A program made the translations under genes and the position numbers. Below, one piece after another: positions 33,999 to 48,949 of a stretch of 64,000 nt of DNA. Every line of letters begins with the position of its first letter. Within the stretch, counting starts at the first letter, position 1. The stretch lies in the NCBI GenBank assembly GCA_037178855.1, contig JASJZC010000005.1, positions 10,168,001 to 10,232,000 of the forward strand, read 5' to 3'. Source of the stretch: Oscheius sp. JU75. Its lineage: Eukaryota > Nematoda > Chromadorea > Rhabditida > Rhabditidae. The notes under the pieces are model-generated. The model did no database searches, was not told the origin of the DNA, and worked only from the letters and a program-made list of their open reading frames with translations.

Positions 33999-35640
33999 GA
34001 GTCTGTGTTTGACGTTTCTGCTCGTCAAAGTAGTCAAATCGCCGCAGGGCTTCCTCACACGCCTTTAATTCAAGAACACACGGTGACGAGGACTCAAGGG
34101 ATGGACTTAAAAGGATAAGAAGGGTTTCGTACTTTCTTGCAGGAAAATGAATCAGTCGAGAGATGCCTGGACTGGGAAAGACAGAGACAAAGATAAACTG
34201 TTGGAGATACAGGAAGACAGCAGGACGGCAACAGGAAGACAGAGAGACAAAAAGACAAAGACAGAGAGATATCGGAATAGCGAGGCAGATACATTCTTTC
34301 CACTCCCATTGTTGCTCCTTTGTGCAGTTCAATTGTCAAGAGTAATACACACTATTATTGGAATGTGTAGCAGCTGTAAACACATATATCAGACGTCCCT
34401 CGTTTCCTCCTTACGTGACCCCGTGTCATTTTTCTAACTACTTCCTGTATCCCTGAGCAGGATATACTCTGATCGCATTGTGTGGAAAGCCTGGTCATCA
34501 TTAAGCTCTCATTGAGAGGATGCGTTTTTTCTCTCAAAAAGAACATGTAAGGGAAAATACGCCAACCGAATACGTGTTTCCAGTGGTTCGCAGGATAAAT
34601 AATAATCGCTATGTGGGAAACTTTCGTGGAACAGCGGGAGATCTTCCTGGTACTTGAAAGCTCAATTCTTGGAGGGCTGGAGAGGCTCCTATCTCAGTAT
34701 AAAGGCGACTCATTCTTTTCTGTGGGCTAGACAAACTTTTATCACTCTTACTATTTGCTGATAAGAAAGCGTAGGAATGTAAGTTATCTATTGTTTGGTC
34801 CGGATCTTGCAGGGAACGCCGTGGGAGAAGGGATAGGGGTTCAGAAGGCGAACTGGATCTTTTTGCCCTACCCTGCCGAGAGCACAGAGATATGGTTTGT
34901 TTAATAAAAGGGTACTTATGTTCATGTAAATACTGGATACTCAAACAAGCGTTGGCTAAAGTAGAGCCCTATTTTGGCTTGAAAGTTTTTAATAACTTTT
35001 TTTAAACGACAGTGGCCTCTTTATTCCGAAAAAATCATACGATAGCTCGGACGCTATTCTTAAGAAATTATACGAGACTGTCAACTGTTCCACGTCAAGA
35101 TATGTCTCTCTGTCTAACAGTGTTGTCCAAACTGAATCCCGGGCGACCAACTCAAAGATTACCAAGGTCAAAAAACTAGATACTGGAACGGATGAACTTA
35201 ACAGACAGGGGAACAAGCCTTTCTATCTGCAAAAACACTGACAACTAATAAGTCCCCAAAAATGACCAGGGTAGGGTAGACCATGCTTAAGGTGTATCCT
35301 CAAAGAGTTGTCCCGATTCAGTGCACTGATCTCTCTGTAGCCCATCTTCCCCTTTGCATGGCTGCCACACTGTCCACTGATATACTACCTCATTTTTCCA
35401 ACACTACTGCAAGACCCAATCACCATTTCTGACTTCATTCATACCCAATTTGAAAAGGAGGAAGAGGTGGGGTAGATTGCACAAATACCCATGTCTCTCT
35501 CTCTCCTGTGGACGATTTACGAGCCTTCTCATCTCTTACATCTCATGCATATTTCAGATCGTCGGAACGAGCAATAAAACGTGTGTTGGTGGAAGCTGAA
35601 AGCAGGAGCCTCGATAGTAAGAGGGAATTTAAAAAGAATC
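33999..35640. other. intergenic, no supportable gene
   Basis: The 3' flank of flp-9 includes another GACAGAGA-rich run (34183-34270). I see no exon chain on either strand. Confidence 0.45.
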
Positions 35641-35649
35641 TTTATTGGG

Positions 35650-36584
35650 CTACAAGTAGATTGGGCTGTTGAGCCACTTTTCCATATTGGCAGTATTCTC
35701 TGGGGCGACCGGGATATAGAGAGACAGAAGACGACCATGGAACTCTTCAGGGATGTATACTAGAATAGAGAGGGTACGAGTGAGATATAAACTCTTACCA
35801 TTACTATTCCGGAGGTCAGGGAATGCGAGAGCGAGCTCATTTGTGATGTGATCGGCCAGGTTTAGATGGATACACTGAACATCTCGTTATAGACCGAAAA
35901 ACGACTTACGTTCTCTGGTACCTGGATTACCAGATTTAGAACAGTATCCTGAGAATGATCTCCTGTGGGTAGGTAGACAGAAGAGAAGTTGGAGGGGTCG
36001 TCTGAAAAGAACTGTCTCTCTGTCTCTCTGTACTCACCGTTCTGTTCCTCATCTAACGATCCCAACTCATAGCTGGGCATCGGTGGATTGTCCTCATAGT
36101 TCTGAACCGGTTCCGCTTCCATCAGTTCATCGAAACAATCCTCTTCAAGAATGCCCTCAGCCAACTCGTTCAGTTCATCATTAAGATCTATTCTATCTGT
36201 GAAATCCGTCTCTGTATCTTCGAAATCGACAGAATCCATCGGAGGAGAAAGATTCTCCAGTGCTGAACACTCAAGAGCCGTTTCCCCATTTTGTCTCTCA
36301 GTCTTCGTTTTGACTCCCGCTTTGACTGGCTCTTTCATCAGTCTGAAACATTCTGTATTTTCTAAAGTACATAAGCTACTTCGTTGCCAGCTTGACAGTC
36401 TTCTTCAGTCTCCTCCAATGGAACTGCGGAATATGTTTGTCGTCAGGGTTCCTCAAGCCACAGAAACCGCAACTGAAATCACTGTTTAGCGTCTTACTAG
36501 TTGGGTGAGTCGGATCGGTTCAGAACTTAACTCTTGATTACCGACTTACTGATGGGGTGAGGCGCGCACTACAAACTTTAAACT
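35650..36584 (-). CDS. acidic putative nuclear protein, 6 exons seen, N-terminus missing
   Basis: Exons 36550-36584, 36380-36472, 36038-36342, 35910-36001, 35799-35874 and 35650-35759 (stop) join in phase. The N-terminal part has HHCGFCGLRNPDDKHIPQFH followed by WRRLKK, a Cys-pair/His pattern loosely like a THAP or C2H2 zinc site with a basic tail. The middle is very acidic (DFEDTETDFTDRIDLNDEL). The C-terminus is hydrophobic and ends EKWLNSPIYL. A basic metal-binding start with an acidic middle suggests a transcription regulator; this is inference. The start codon must lie upstream of 36584 but I could not place it. One intron (36002-36037) is only 36 nt and consists largely of the GACAGAGA repeat. 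Confidence 0.55.
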
Positions 36585-36919
36585 CTAGGTGGGATTCGAG
36601 CAATATGACGAGTTATCAGTTGATACAGAGACAAGTAAATAAGTGTGTCAGGTACACTTCGAGACTTCAAAAATTGTAGTATAGCAGAAGTATACAGGGA
36701 CCAGACAGGTTGACAGAATGACAGAACGTTTGATATACAGAAGAGTGTCATAGAACGATAGAGATCGGAAGTCTGCCTGTTTTGGATTCCGAAGGAACCA
36801 GCCAAGTTGACAGAACGACATTTAACAGTGGACAGCCAGTAATAGTATCAGAAGGTACCTGGAACCACACAGACGGGTGGTTGGCAGACTTTGACAGACA
36901 TTGCCAGAACAACAGAGAC

Positions 36920-38883
36920 TCACACTTTGATCTGGTGCTCCACCTCTACGTGAGTTGTCAGTCTCAGCGGAGCCGAGGCTTCAAATGCGCACAAATCACA
37001 AGACTTCTTCAGGAAATGTATCTTGTTCCAATGACGGTCAAGCTGAAAATCTATATTTTTGACTCATTCGCATCCATTCCGGTCACCTGAACTCTTTGGC
37101 AAAATAACTGTTTACACTCGTCCTGGAGACACATGAATTCTCCACGACGTCTGCATGCATTCTCATGATTCCTTAACATCTTGTGGTCATATGCAGAATT
37201 CATGACTCGAACCTGAGTGTTCTAATAGTGGCAAAACCGGCTCCGCATGAGCAAGTATAGCGACCAGTCCGGGTCATCAGTTCGTGCTTTTTGAGCGCTT
37301 GGTTACCGTAAAAGATACGGTTGCAATGGTGACAGACAAGGGGGTGGTGAAGGTTCTGGAGAATGGATTAGCCTGTTTTTGCCTGTCTTTCTATGTCACA
37401 ACGTCCTAACTTGCAAACAAAATCACGCTTTTGTCCCTAATTGTCAAAAGCTGTCAAATTATTCTCCTCGCTTCGAAGTTATTTGTCCGCCAGAATTTTT
37501 TCTTTACAGAATTGGACGCCTAGGCACCTCTGGGGTTCCGTGTCCTCTTCCAGCAGCTGCCACTGTCAGTTGCCGCAAAAAATCCATTCATTTGGTCTAT
37601 TCACTTCCAGTAGCGTCTACCTGAAAACTGACACAAAGGAAAGGGAAGCTATATTGCTTTTCGATTTCTAGTTTTTGAAGGGCCCCCAGACACTTCTCTA
37701 CGCACCTCCACGACACCCTCAGTCTTCACTACTTGAGGTACTCCGAAGAAAGCAAAAACCGAATCCCGCCCGGCCCTCGGTTCGAAGGCTAAGAGTTTCC
37801 AGATCTGGGTTACTCAGGACTACCCCAGATCCTAATCAAGGTGCATAGAGTTAGGTGACCGAGAGATGAAAGAGTAGGAACGGTTTTGAGAGAAAGTGGA
37901 AATACTTTTAGGATTGCAGAAGGTTATAGCGAAAGAGTTGCAAAAGTTCGATGGAAAAGTAGAAAGACCTGGGCAGAGGAAGATGGGAGCACAGCAGCGC
38001 AAGCGAAACTCTGGCGAGCAAATAGCTTCGAAGAGAGTAGAGCAATTTGACAATTAGGGACGAAATCAAATTTTTGTTTGCAAGTCAGGACGTTGTGACA
38101 TAGAAAGACAGGCAGAGACAGATACTCACCCTGACATGCTTGACCAAGTCATGAGTGTCCGTGAAGATATGACCGCACTTCAAGCACAAATGTCGGTGAA
38201 CCAATGTCTCACAGCTCTTGCTAGTCGACGGAGCTTGTGGATCAGGTTTTTTTGACCGTACTAGACTGCCTAGCTTGGACGAATTCTCGTCAGGATGACG
38301 ACGTCCAACATGGCGAAGAAGATGAGGTTTTTGTTGAAACTTCTCCTCACAGAACGGACATTCAAAGGAACGAATGTTCATGCAGGAGAGTTGATGGCGG
38401 GAGAGGTGAGAATAGCGAGGGAAGGTCTGAAACACGTTATTTTGAATCTTCTGTCTGACCGTATATATCTGTCTCTACGACCAATCGCTGACCAATTTTG
38501 ACTATAAGACGCAGGAGTTGACAGAAAAGCAGTGTTAACTTTCGCGATACTTCTAATTTTAATTCGCGATTCTTCTAATTTTAGCCTCGAGATTCACAAC
38601 TGGTTGTTGGCCAATACAAACGGATGGTTTCTGTGAAAACCCATACTAGACTGCCTAAATTTAAAAAAAAGGAGTTGAAGACTCTACCTTTCTACAAATC
38701 GGACACTGCATCGAGTTGTCCTTCTTCTTCTTCACCTTCCCATCTGGATGGACTCTTCCAATGTGCTTCGTAAGATACCTGTACAAAAACTGACTGTAAG
38801 CTGGAAATTTCCTACCTCTTCTCAGCAAAATACTTCGGACAGAGTTCGCATTGGAACTGTTCCTTCTCATCCTCACTTCCCAT
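36920..38883 (-). CDS. C2H2 zinc-finger protein, 268 aa, 6 exons
   Basis: Exons 38816-38883, 38688-38778, 38130-38426, 37213-37355, 37087-37171 and 36920-37042 join in phase to 268 residues. At least seven Cys/His fingers are seen in order: QCELCPKYF...HIGRVH; QCPICRKTF...HQLSC; FECPFCEEKF...HVGRRH; HLCLKCGHIF...H; VCHHCNRIF...H; TCSCGAGF...HENAC; CLQDECKQLF...HWNKIH; and CDLCAFEA...HVEVEH. Such tandem fingers normally bind nucleic acid. The 41-nt intron 37172-37212 is needed to keep finger spacing. The start at 38883 follows a gttctaaaag acceptor and lies 151 bp downstream of the atg-7 stop on the same strand, so the two could be one operon with trans-splicing. Confidence 0.8.
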
Positions 38884-39034
38884 AGGCTCTGATTCCTTTT
38901 AGAACATATTAAAGGACTATCTGATATCAATTGTAGCTCTACATGACAGAAAAAGAGTCAGACATCGGCCACAAATCTTTATCACAAATGACAACCTGTA
39001 CCCAGGAATTGATACAGTATATGTACAGAAAATT

Positions 39035-42000
39035 TCAGTCGGACATGACAGAGTCGTTGTCACTGAACTCAATATCCAAATCAGCTGTAGATTCTTGAAT
39101 TTGAGCCACACCGGAGACTGTTTCGAGATAAGAGGGAGAGTTAAGGACCTCTTTTATGAAATTCCAGCCGTCTTTCTCATAGGCTTCAGCCACTTTGGAG
39201 CCACAGGCTACACAGCTCTCGAAGCGACGAACTGCCGGTGTTAGCTGGAAATGGGAGAATTTGGTAGTGTGAAGATTTGGAAGAAAGATAAAAGTTCTCA
39301 ATATAAGCCTTTGATTGGTCAGGATTGACGGAAAAGTAGTCGAAATGATGGTTTTGAACTTGCTACTGAGCCTCTTGTTACCCAGCGTTCTAACTTTTCT
39401 AGGCGAATCTGGTCTCAAAAGCTGTTAACATAGAGAGTTGTTTTTACGCTAATGAACAGCAGGGATTCAAAAGAGGTCAAGAAGTTAGTTTAACAGCGTA
39501 GACTACCAATAAGGAGTTTGGTCAGTCACTTCCTAGGTTCTTTGGGTTGAATAGTAGCGGAGAGGTGGGCTCGTCATAGATTCCAGTGGCAGGTTTCGTG
39601 TGCTCTCTACCATTGTGAGCAGCAGTTACCCGAGAGTTCTGTGTTTGAACAACTTTTAGAGTTCACTAGGGCTCTCCACAAAGTTTTTTTTTTGAATGAT
39701 TTTAAGCTGCAAACTCAAAAGAAACCGAGAGTTTACCTGCTGGTACCTGTACAGGTACCCCCTCACTTGATGAGGAGTAGTTCCCAATAAGGACAGGCTC
39801 TCATCCTGGTCTCCCACAGCGGCTGGAGCAGAGATTGGATCCTGTGTCTGTAGAACTGAAGCCAGCAGTTCCACAGCGATTCCAGAAGCTATCGGAGAGA
39901 TTCCTGGACGGCTCACCTGCACCGTATCGTTTTGAAGAAAAAGAAAGAGGATTACCGTGCATTGCTGATCCAGAGTCCTATCAGTAGTTGAATTGCCGGG
40001 AGCCGTCACATCGCTACAGAAATAGCAACCCAGTTGCTTGGATGGGATGAGGTAGTCCCTAGCCAAAGGAGCATCCTCTTCCATGTCTTCTTCTTTTCTC
40101 TGAGCCTTTCCAACCCCGTGACGAATGACCACAAACTGATCGAAACCCAGAGCCACACTGTAGACCATCTGGAAGTGGTTAAATATTAAAATAGAGCTGG
40201 GGACAGGTACCTTAGAATGCTTGGATCCAATGACCGTGGGAAGCCATCGGGCTTCTCGACTATCCAAGGCTAAGAAGATGACATCGTGGAAACTGACCAG
40301 CTCTTCCAATGTCTCGACGGTCTTCTTTAATTGTTCTTCTTCTGAAAATGAACTTGCATTCAGTTGTAGTGCAGTCAGTGAGTCGTTAACAGTTTGACTA
40401 GTAGGATACCACTACAGCCACAAAGTAGAGAAACTAGTGAATCAAAGTCTACCCCAGATACAACTACAGCGATAAACTTGTACAGAGTCCTCGGTAGGAC
40501 AGTTTACAGAGACGTTTTCAGGTCGGAAAACCCAGATTGCTTATAAAACTGCTTATCCAAAGTACACTTAACCTTATCAAAGTAGTCTGGCTTATCCGGT
40601 ACTTTAATTCTGTAGGCACCTCTAGCATAATGGTTATTAAATAAGTCTTCAAGATGCAGGATACCTACCACTCGAAGCAACCGAATGTCCAGGCATTGGG
40701 ACAGTTAAGTTCAGCCATCTCGCATCCACTGATGGGTAGATCTCCTGTAATGCCTTGGCAGCAGTCTCAGCCTTCCCTCTTCCCTCCTTTGCGTCTACGA
40801 ATTTGGCCAGGGACTGCCTAAATACTCGTTAAAAGTAACTGTAACAAGAGTAAAAGTACCTGACAGGATTGCTGTAGCTCACGTTCGAATTGTCGACAAA
40901 GGTTATAACTTTGACGTTGTAGGCAAGCAGATTTCTAGCCAAGTTGCAACCAAGGGTACCGGCTCCAAACAACAGGACTTTTAGTTGCTCGAAGCGCTCC
41001 AATTTAAGCTCAGGGGCTAGTCTCCACTTGATCAGGGACAGGTTCAAGGCTACGGACTGTTCCATCAGTCTCTTAGGATCGAATTGGTTCTTGAGATCTA
41101 CGAAGCGGGGGAGAAGCTTGCCCTGGGCGTTGGGCTCCCATCCTGTAAAGGTTGGCTCCGCTGCGGGCTCGTTATTCCATTGGAAATGGAAACAGATGGC
41201 GCTGGTTCCTCGATGAGATATGATATCAATGGAACTCCATGTGGGGTGAAGAAGAGCCACGGCGGTTACAAAGTTACGGACTGGCCAGCCTGGAGCGTCA
41301 GGGAAGGGGGATGGGTCAGGTACAACGATCTGGAAAAGAGTTGGTCAGAGAGAGAGACAATTTCTTACCTTGACATTGCTGCTGTCCTTACAGTCCTGAA
41401 GAGCAATTAGCGGAAATGGAATTTCTCCTTTATAGATCAAAGCAAAATTCTTGGAACGATCCTTCGAGATCTTCCTTAAGTGTCCTGGATCAGTTATAAG
41501 GGTGTGCTGAAACCTAACTTTAGAAAAGTTCACATCTCTCTCACCGTGACCGTTATATTGACTGGATAGTTGACCACTGCTGGATTGCATAGCCAGTAGT
41601 AATACTGGAACTTTTTGAGATCGGCAAAGGCGGTGAAGGCGAAATAGTAGAGGAGTTTTGGATTCTCCAGCCAGGCTTTGGTGATGATCGATTCCCAGAT
41701 CTGAAAATTTTCTGTCTTTCTGTCTTTGTGTATCTCTATCCATGAAAACAGAACAAATCACCAACCTTCATGCCCTGTTCCTTTAAAAAATCGGCTTTGT
41801 TCAGTTTCTTGAAAGCTTCGACAGTATTGAAGATCACAAGGTCTCCTTTGATGTCATCCTTCTGTCCAGAGTCCTCGAAACTCTCATGACCAAGGGACAG
41901 ACGGCATTCTGTACCTATACTGTCACCTAAACAAACAGCCAAATTACCAAAAAATTAAAGAAAATGACGCACCCAGACCAAGAGAAGCCGTGATCCTTTT

Positions 42001-42108
42001 AAAACTCTCGTCTAGTTTCCATTCGTTTAACTTTTTCTTGTTGACCTCGCTCCAAAAGGCCGTGTCGATGAAGGAGGCGAAGGGCAAGAACTTGGCTGGC
42101 TCACCCAT
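39035..42108 (-). CDS. atg-7: autophagy E1-like enzyme ATG7, 647 aa, 10 exons
   Basis: Exons 41973-42108, 41766-41926, 41545-41700, 41369-41506, 40860-41329, 40669-40817, 40211-40341, 39956-40168, 39737-39916 and 39035-39244 give 647 residues, the size expected for nematode ATG-7. ATG7 activates ATG8/LGG and ATG12 with ATP and passes them to ATG3 and ATG10 in the cytosol. The N-terminal domain begins with the FLPFASFIDTAFWSEV block and includes FADLKKFQYYYW. The nucleotide-binding loop is GAGTLGCNLAR (about 319), followed by FVDNSNVSYSNPVR. The catalytic Cys is in LDQQCTVSRPG (about 517). The C-terminus is acidic and ends FSDNDSVMSD, as in orthologues. The intron between exons 8 and 9 is 39 nt. 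A ttccag acceptor sits 3 nt upstream of the ATG, a likely trans-splice or UTR splice site. The key residues are all intact. Confidence 0.96.
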
Positions 42109-43203
42109 TACCTGGAAAAGGAATGTTTTGAACAGATTGTTTACTGAGTGAGAAAGAATAGTGTTAGTGGGAAAACAAGGCTCTGAATTGGTTGTTTACT
42201 GTTGTTGAACTGTTCCTCAGAGATCTGGAGAGACAGAGAGACAGTCCTTTAAAATCAGAAGAGCTTTTTTGAAATTAGAAGAGGAGAGAGATAAGGGAGG
42301 TAGCTTGTGAGATTTGAAAGAACAAGCTGTGAAAAATAGTTTGTAGCTAGAAATTAAGGCTTTGAACTTTATCTTTTCACAAATCTGAACTAAAAAGTGT
42401 ACCAGAACACAGTCAGCTTTTAAGCAACACTAGCTAGGCAGGATGACCATGCAATGGTAAAAATCAAAAGTTTCTGCCAAAGAATCAGAAGAATTTGCAA
42501 TTTTTGAGACGTTTCTGAACAAATCTGACACCCCAAATGTTTGGAGATTGGGTCGAAAACCTAGAGAACAGAAAACTATCAGATTAGCAGGAAAACATGA
42601 TCATCTTGCCAATTTTGACTTGTTTCTCATGCGAATCAGCTTGAAATTTTTGCATCCACTAGCCTGTTCCTGAGAGTCGTCTCATACTCTCTGGCCAGCT
42701 GTTGAATGAACTACCGAGATATAAACAAAAATAGCGGTTTTTATAGTTTTGTTTGTACCGGTAAAAGTCCGTTTCTGTCGGTCGTCTAGTTAATAGGTAA
42801 TTCAGACGAAAGTCAAAGGGGAACCCGGCCTGAACTCTTTTGAAACAATAAGTAGCCTCTTCTTTGAAAAAAAAACAAAGCAAGAAAACTCCCGTTACCT
42901 GTTGAATGCCTAGAATTCGGTCTATAGAACAGTAAAAGAATGGAAGAAAACTCAAAAGACTACCTTCTCTTCTGCCATGCATAAAAGCGAAGCCTGGTCA
43001 CATGGTACCCACCCTACACACACTCAATCGATTGGTGGTCCCCCCTGTCTCATTACCGGCCTCCGGTTCCAGCAGCTGATATTCACTTCCGGGATTGAAC
43101 TGACCCCCAAAACTTTCAGGCTAACAAGATTCTTATAAGAACATTCATTGGGCCAGAGACCAGGATCACACTCAGACAGTAAGCATCTGCTGCTCTTGGA
43201 TTA

Positions 43204-45817
<2,614 letters not shown>

Positions 45818-45949
45818 GTGTTTGTCTGGGAAGGGGTAACTACCTGAAAACGAATGGATTAGAGAGTGTTCCGGAACAAAATGAGGCTGAAGAGAACAAA
45901 ACAAAAAACTGAGTGGGTCGAGGAGGGGAGAGTATGGATCTGAGGACAG

Positions 45950-46935
45950 TTCACAATCGAATAATCCAATTCCCTCGAGGAATCCGGTCAATTGATATTG
46001 AGTCAGTCGACCTATACAGTCAACCATCCTCAGTATAGTGGACAGAGAGACACACTAGGGCAGTAAAGAGGGGGTACAGGTCTTCAGATAGGTCTGGACC
46101 GAGAGAGTAAGGATCTGAGGCTCTTCTCAATATTTCAGTCCTTTGTCCCAAAAGGGTCTGGTCAATAGTGAGCCGGTCCATTGAGTCTAACAATTATAGA
46201 GAACAGAGGTTCAGCTGAGTATCGACTAAGATAGTATGAATCCGATGATACGGTTCGGAACAAAGTATGAGTCATAAGACAGAGTCCTGCCTATCAGTCA
46301 ATTCGAATTTCCAAAGGGATCCAATCAATCGATGTTAGTCAGCCAACCCAGCTTGAATATAGAGAATAGAGTCAGCTGGATTGAAAAGGACAGAGTAAAT
46401 GATTGGACTAGGTCAAAAGTTAAAAGTCTGGTTCTGATAACATTTTTCAATCGAACATTTCGAATATCCAAAGACATTGAAACAAACAATGGCATCTGAC
46501 CTTTAGTCATCCGACTCGATCCAGCTTGGGTATATACAATGGAAGATCAAAGACTCGTGTGAGAGAGTGTGGCTCAGAATCGATCTTCCAATGGAAAAAG
46601 TTCGATTTTCTAATGGGAAAACCGGGGATATAAGTTCCGGGCTCAAAACGGGTCTACAGTTGAGAGAACAGATGATCTATTTGGACTAGAGCAAGAGAGT
46701 ACGATTCGGATCTCGCTTTCCAATCGAAAAGTTCAATTCCCTAAGGGGTCTGGTCAATAAATTGATTGTTAGTCATCAGACCTTACTTGACTGTGGAAAA
46801 ACAGTGTGTCAACTCAAAAGTATGAGTCTAATGATCATTCCCTATCAAAAAAACCCGATTTTCCAATCGGATAACCCATCATGTGGATCAATATTAGTCA
46901 GCCGACTCTAGCTTGATTATCTCGGGCGGTCTGGG
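45950..46935. repeat. degenerate long-unit tandem array upstream of let-70
   Basis: A recurring set of words (gtcaat..gatt.., ttagtcagcc.actc, agcttga.tat, agtatgagtc.gatgat) repeats about every 130-185 bp, at about 46010, 46195, 46353, 46525, 46778 and 46915. The units are heavily diverged. There is no coding potential. The array may be an old minisatellite or part of the let-70 promoter region. Confidence 0.5.
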
Positions 46936-48199
46936 CCCCATTCCGGTGTACTTTAAACTCTCTATACTCCCAATTTTTTTTTTACACTTTATGTCAGTTT
47001 CGGTGACAGTCAAGCCAGAAAGACATGAATAACCAGAGACTAGAGGATTGAAAAGGGTGAGACGGATTCAATCAGCCGGGCGCCTGAGAGAGAAGGGAGT
47101 GAGAGCGATTCTAGAACCGCTCGGCGATGCCGCCAAGGGTCCCGCCACGCGGCGGACTATGGTCGATAAGGCTCGCGGGAAGTTTGAACGCCGGCTGGTC
47201 GCAACCCAAGAGGAGGATGGCTGTGCTTATGGTTCCGGTTTATTAGAAGGCGACCTGGGGAGAGAGACAGGGGGACTTCTGGGCTCCTTTAAAATTTAAG
47301 ACAAGCGAAAGGGGGGAAAGTTCAGGTCCAAGAAAAGTATGTAGTTGAAAGGAACACTAGAGACACGTCGCCCCAGACACATTAATGACGTAACGAGTGT
47401 CCACTGTGAAGAAACCAGCTGTGTGTGCCGGACCATGCCCCGGTGCGCCATCCCGAGAGAGAGAGAGAGAGGCAGTAAAGTGCTGAGATTGGGAAAGAGG
47501 AAGGGGGAGAGGAACGATGATAAATGTGGTGAGAGTACTGAAGTCTCTGTTTCTCTGTCGTTCAGTTTGTCTCCCAAAACAGAAGCGAGTTATGAGGCTT
47601 GAAATAGTATGGCATCCAGCCGGTATTAATCGGATCCGAATACATGCTGTCTAATCGTGCCGACACTGCCAGGATATCGGTTACTTGAAGATCAAACTCT
47701 GTAACTTAGCATAAAACGGTTATTGGACATATATTTGCTGCCTCTTCAGTTCAAAGTACCTGCGGTTACGTATCTTCCATTTTGCACTCAAAGATAGGTA
47801 GGTTCAAATCGTTTCGGACCCCTAACATTGTATCCGGAGGCTATTGAGTTTCTTTAACCTGGACTTCAGATGACTCTGAAATATAGCCAATCGCTGTCAA
47901 CTGTCAAAGCTAGGCTTCTCTTAAACCGATTCCTGCCTTTAGTATTTTTCCTATTCTCTATCTGGTCATGGTTCGCGCAACGAATCTTTCGCTCCAGGGC
48001 CCAGTCGATTCGTTCTTTCCCGAATATCTCACGGCTTTTGGCCTGTTTACAGAGACAAAAGACAGCGAGTTTGGCAGTCGGAGAGCCTTTGAATTCAAAA
48101 CTGTTTTGATTCAAAGTCTAAAATTGAAAAGCGGGAAAGGGATTGCTTCTTTCCCTGAAGCAAAATTTGTTCCTCTTGGGATTCCTTCTCGTCTTAAAG
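46936..48199. other. no firm gene; includes a GC-rich block
   Basis: Around 47050-47480 the sequence is noticeably more GC-rich than its surroundings and is open in one plus frame (MKRVRRIQSAGRLREKG...). I see no domain or splice structure. A run of gagagaga lies at about 47457-47471. Confidence 0.4.
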
Positions 48200-48949
48200 G
48201 TTCGTCTTGATGTCGATGCCACCTACACTGCTAGAAACGAGGAGCTGCCAATTGTCAAGCTCCCAGGTGACATGTTTCAGGAGCTCTTCCAGAAATAGGT
48301 AGGCTTTGATTATTGTTCGCTCTCTGTCTCTTTGTCTCTCTGTCACTCTGTCAGTCTCTCTGTCTCTCTATCTCTCTGTTTCTTTGTCACTTTGTATCTC
48401 TCTTATGCTACAATTGTAGCTGACCGCCGGGGACCTGCTCAAAATCGGAGCTACCTGTAAGTCTATGAAGAAGAAGTGTGAGAAGGCGGAGGATGTTCAT
48501 CACCTACCAGTGTTATATCCGAAGTATGCTTATAGAGACTACTTTTAAGATTGACTTTCATAAATTTTCCCCTCTGCTCTTAAACTTGAATAATCTGCTC
48601 AAGACCCAGCACAAAATTTAGGCCCTTCCTCTTCGATCGATGCGAAGCGCCGCCAGCTTGAAGGAACTGATTAAAGTAACCGTCTAGTGTGAGCTCAAAG
48701 GTTTGGTTTTAGAAATTCTCGGTTCACCATATATCATTCTACTGTGGTGTTCCTGAGGAGTATTTTGACGATCCGGTAATTTTCAAGGTACCAAACTTTG
48801 TTTTTCTTACATTTTTCTTTCAGACTATTTCACTGGCTCGCGGCTACTATGATCCTGAAATCTGGATGAAAATCAATGTTTCCGAATTTGCACTTACCTT
48901 GGGATTTACCGATGCCGAGCATTTCATAGTGGATATCGCTTGTCAATGA
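48200..48949 (+). CDS. F-box-like protein with a stop at an exon edge, possible pseudogene
   Basis: A ccttctcgtcttaaag acceptor precedes exon 48200-48298, which reads to LPGDMFQELFQK and then TAG immediately before a gtaggc donor. The next exon (from 48420) begins LTAGDLLKIGATCKSM, and the two halves together match an F-box (LPxxxxxxLFxxLxxxDLL...CK). F-box proteins recruit substrates to SCF ubiquitin ligases. A later block near 48720-48787 (FYCGVPEEYFDD) and the last exon 48833-48949 (TISLARGYYDPEIW, then a stop) look like its C-terminal part. The middle exon phases and the start codon are unresolved. The TAG at 48296-48298 would end translation inside the F-box unless splicing removes it. 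Confidence 0.5.
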
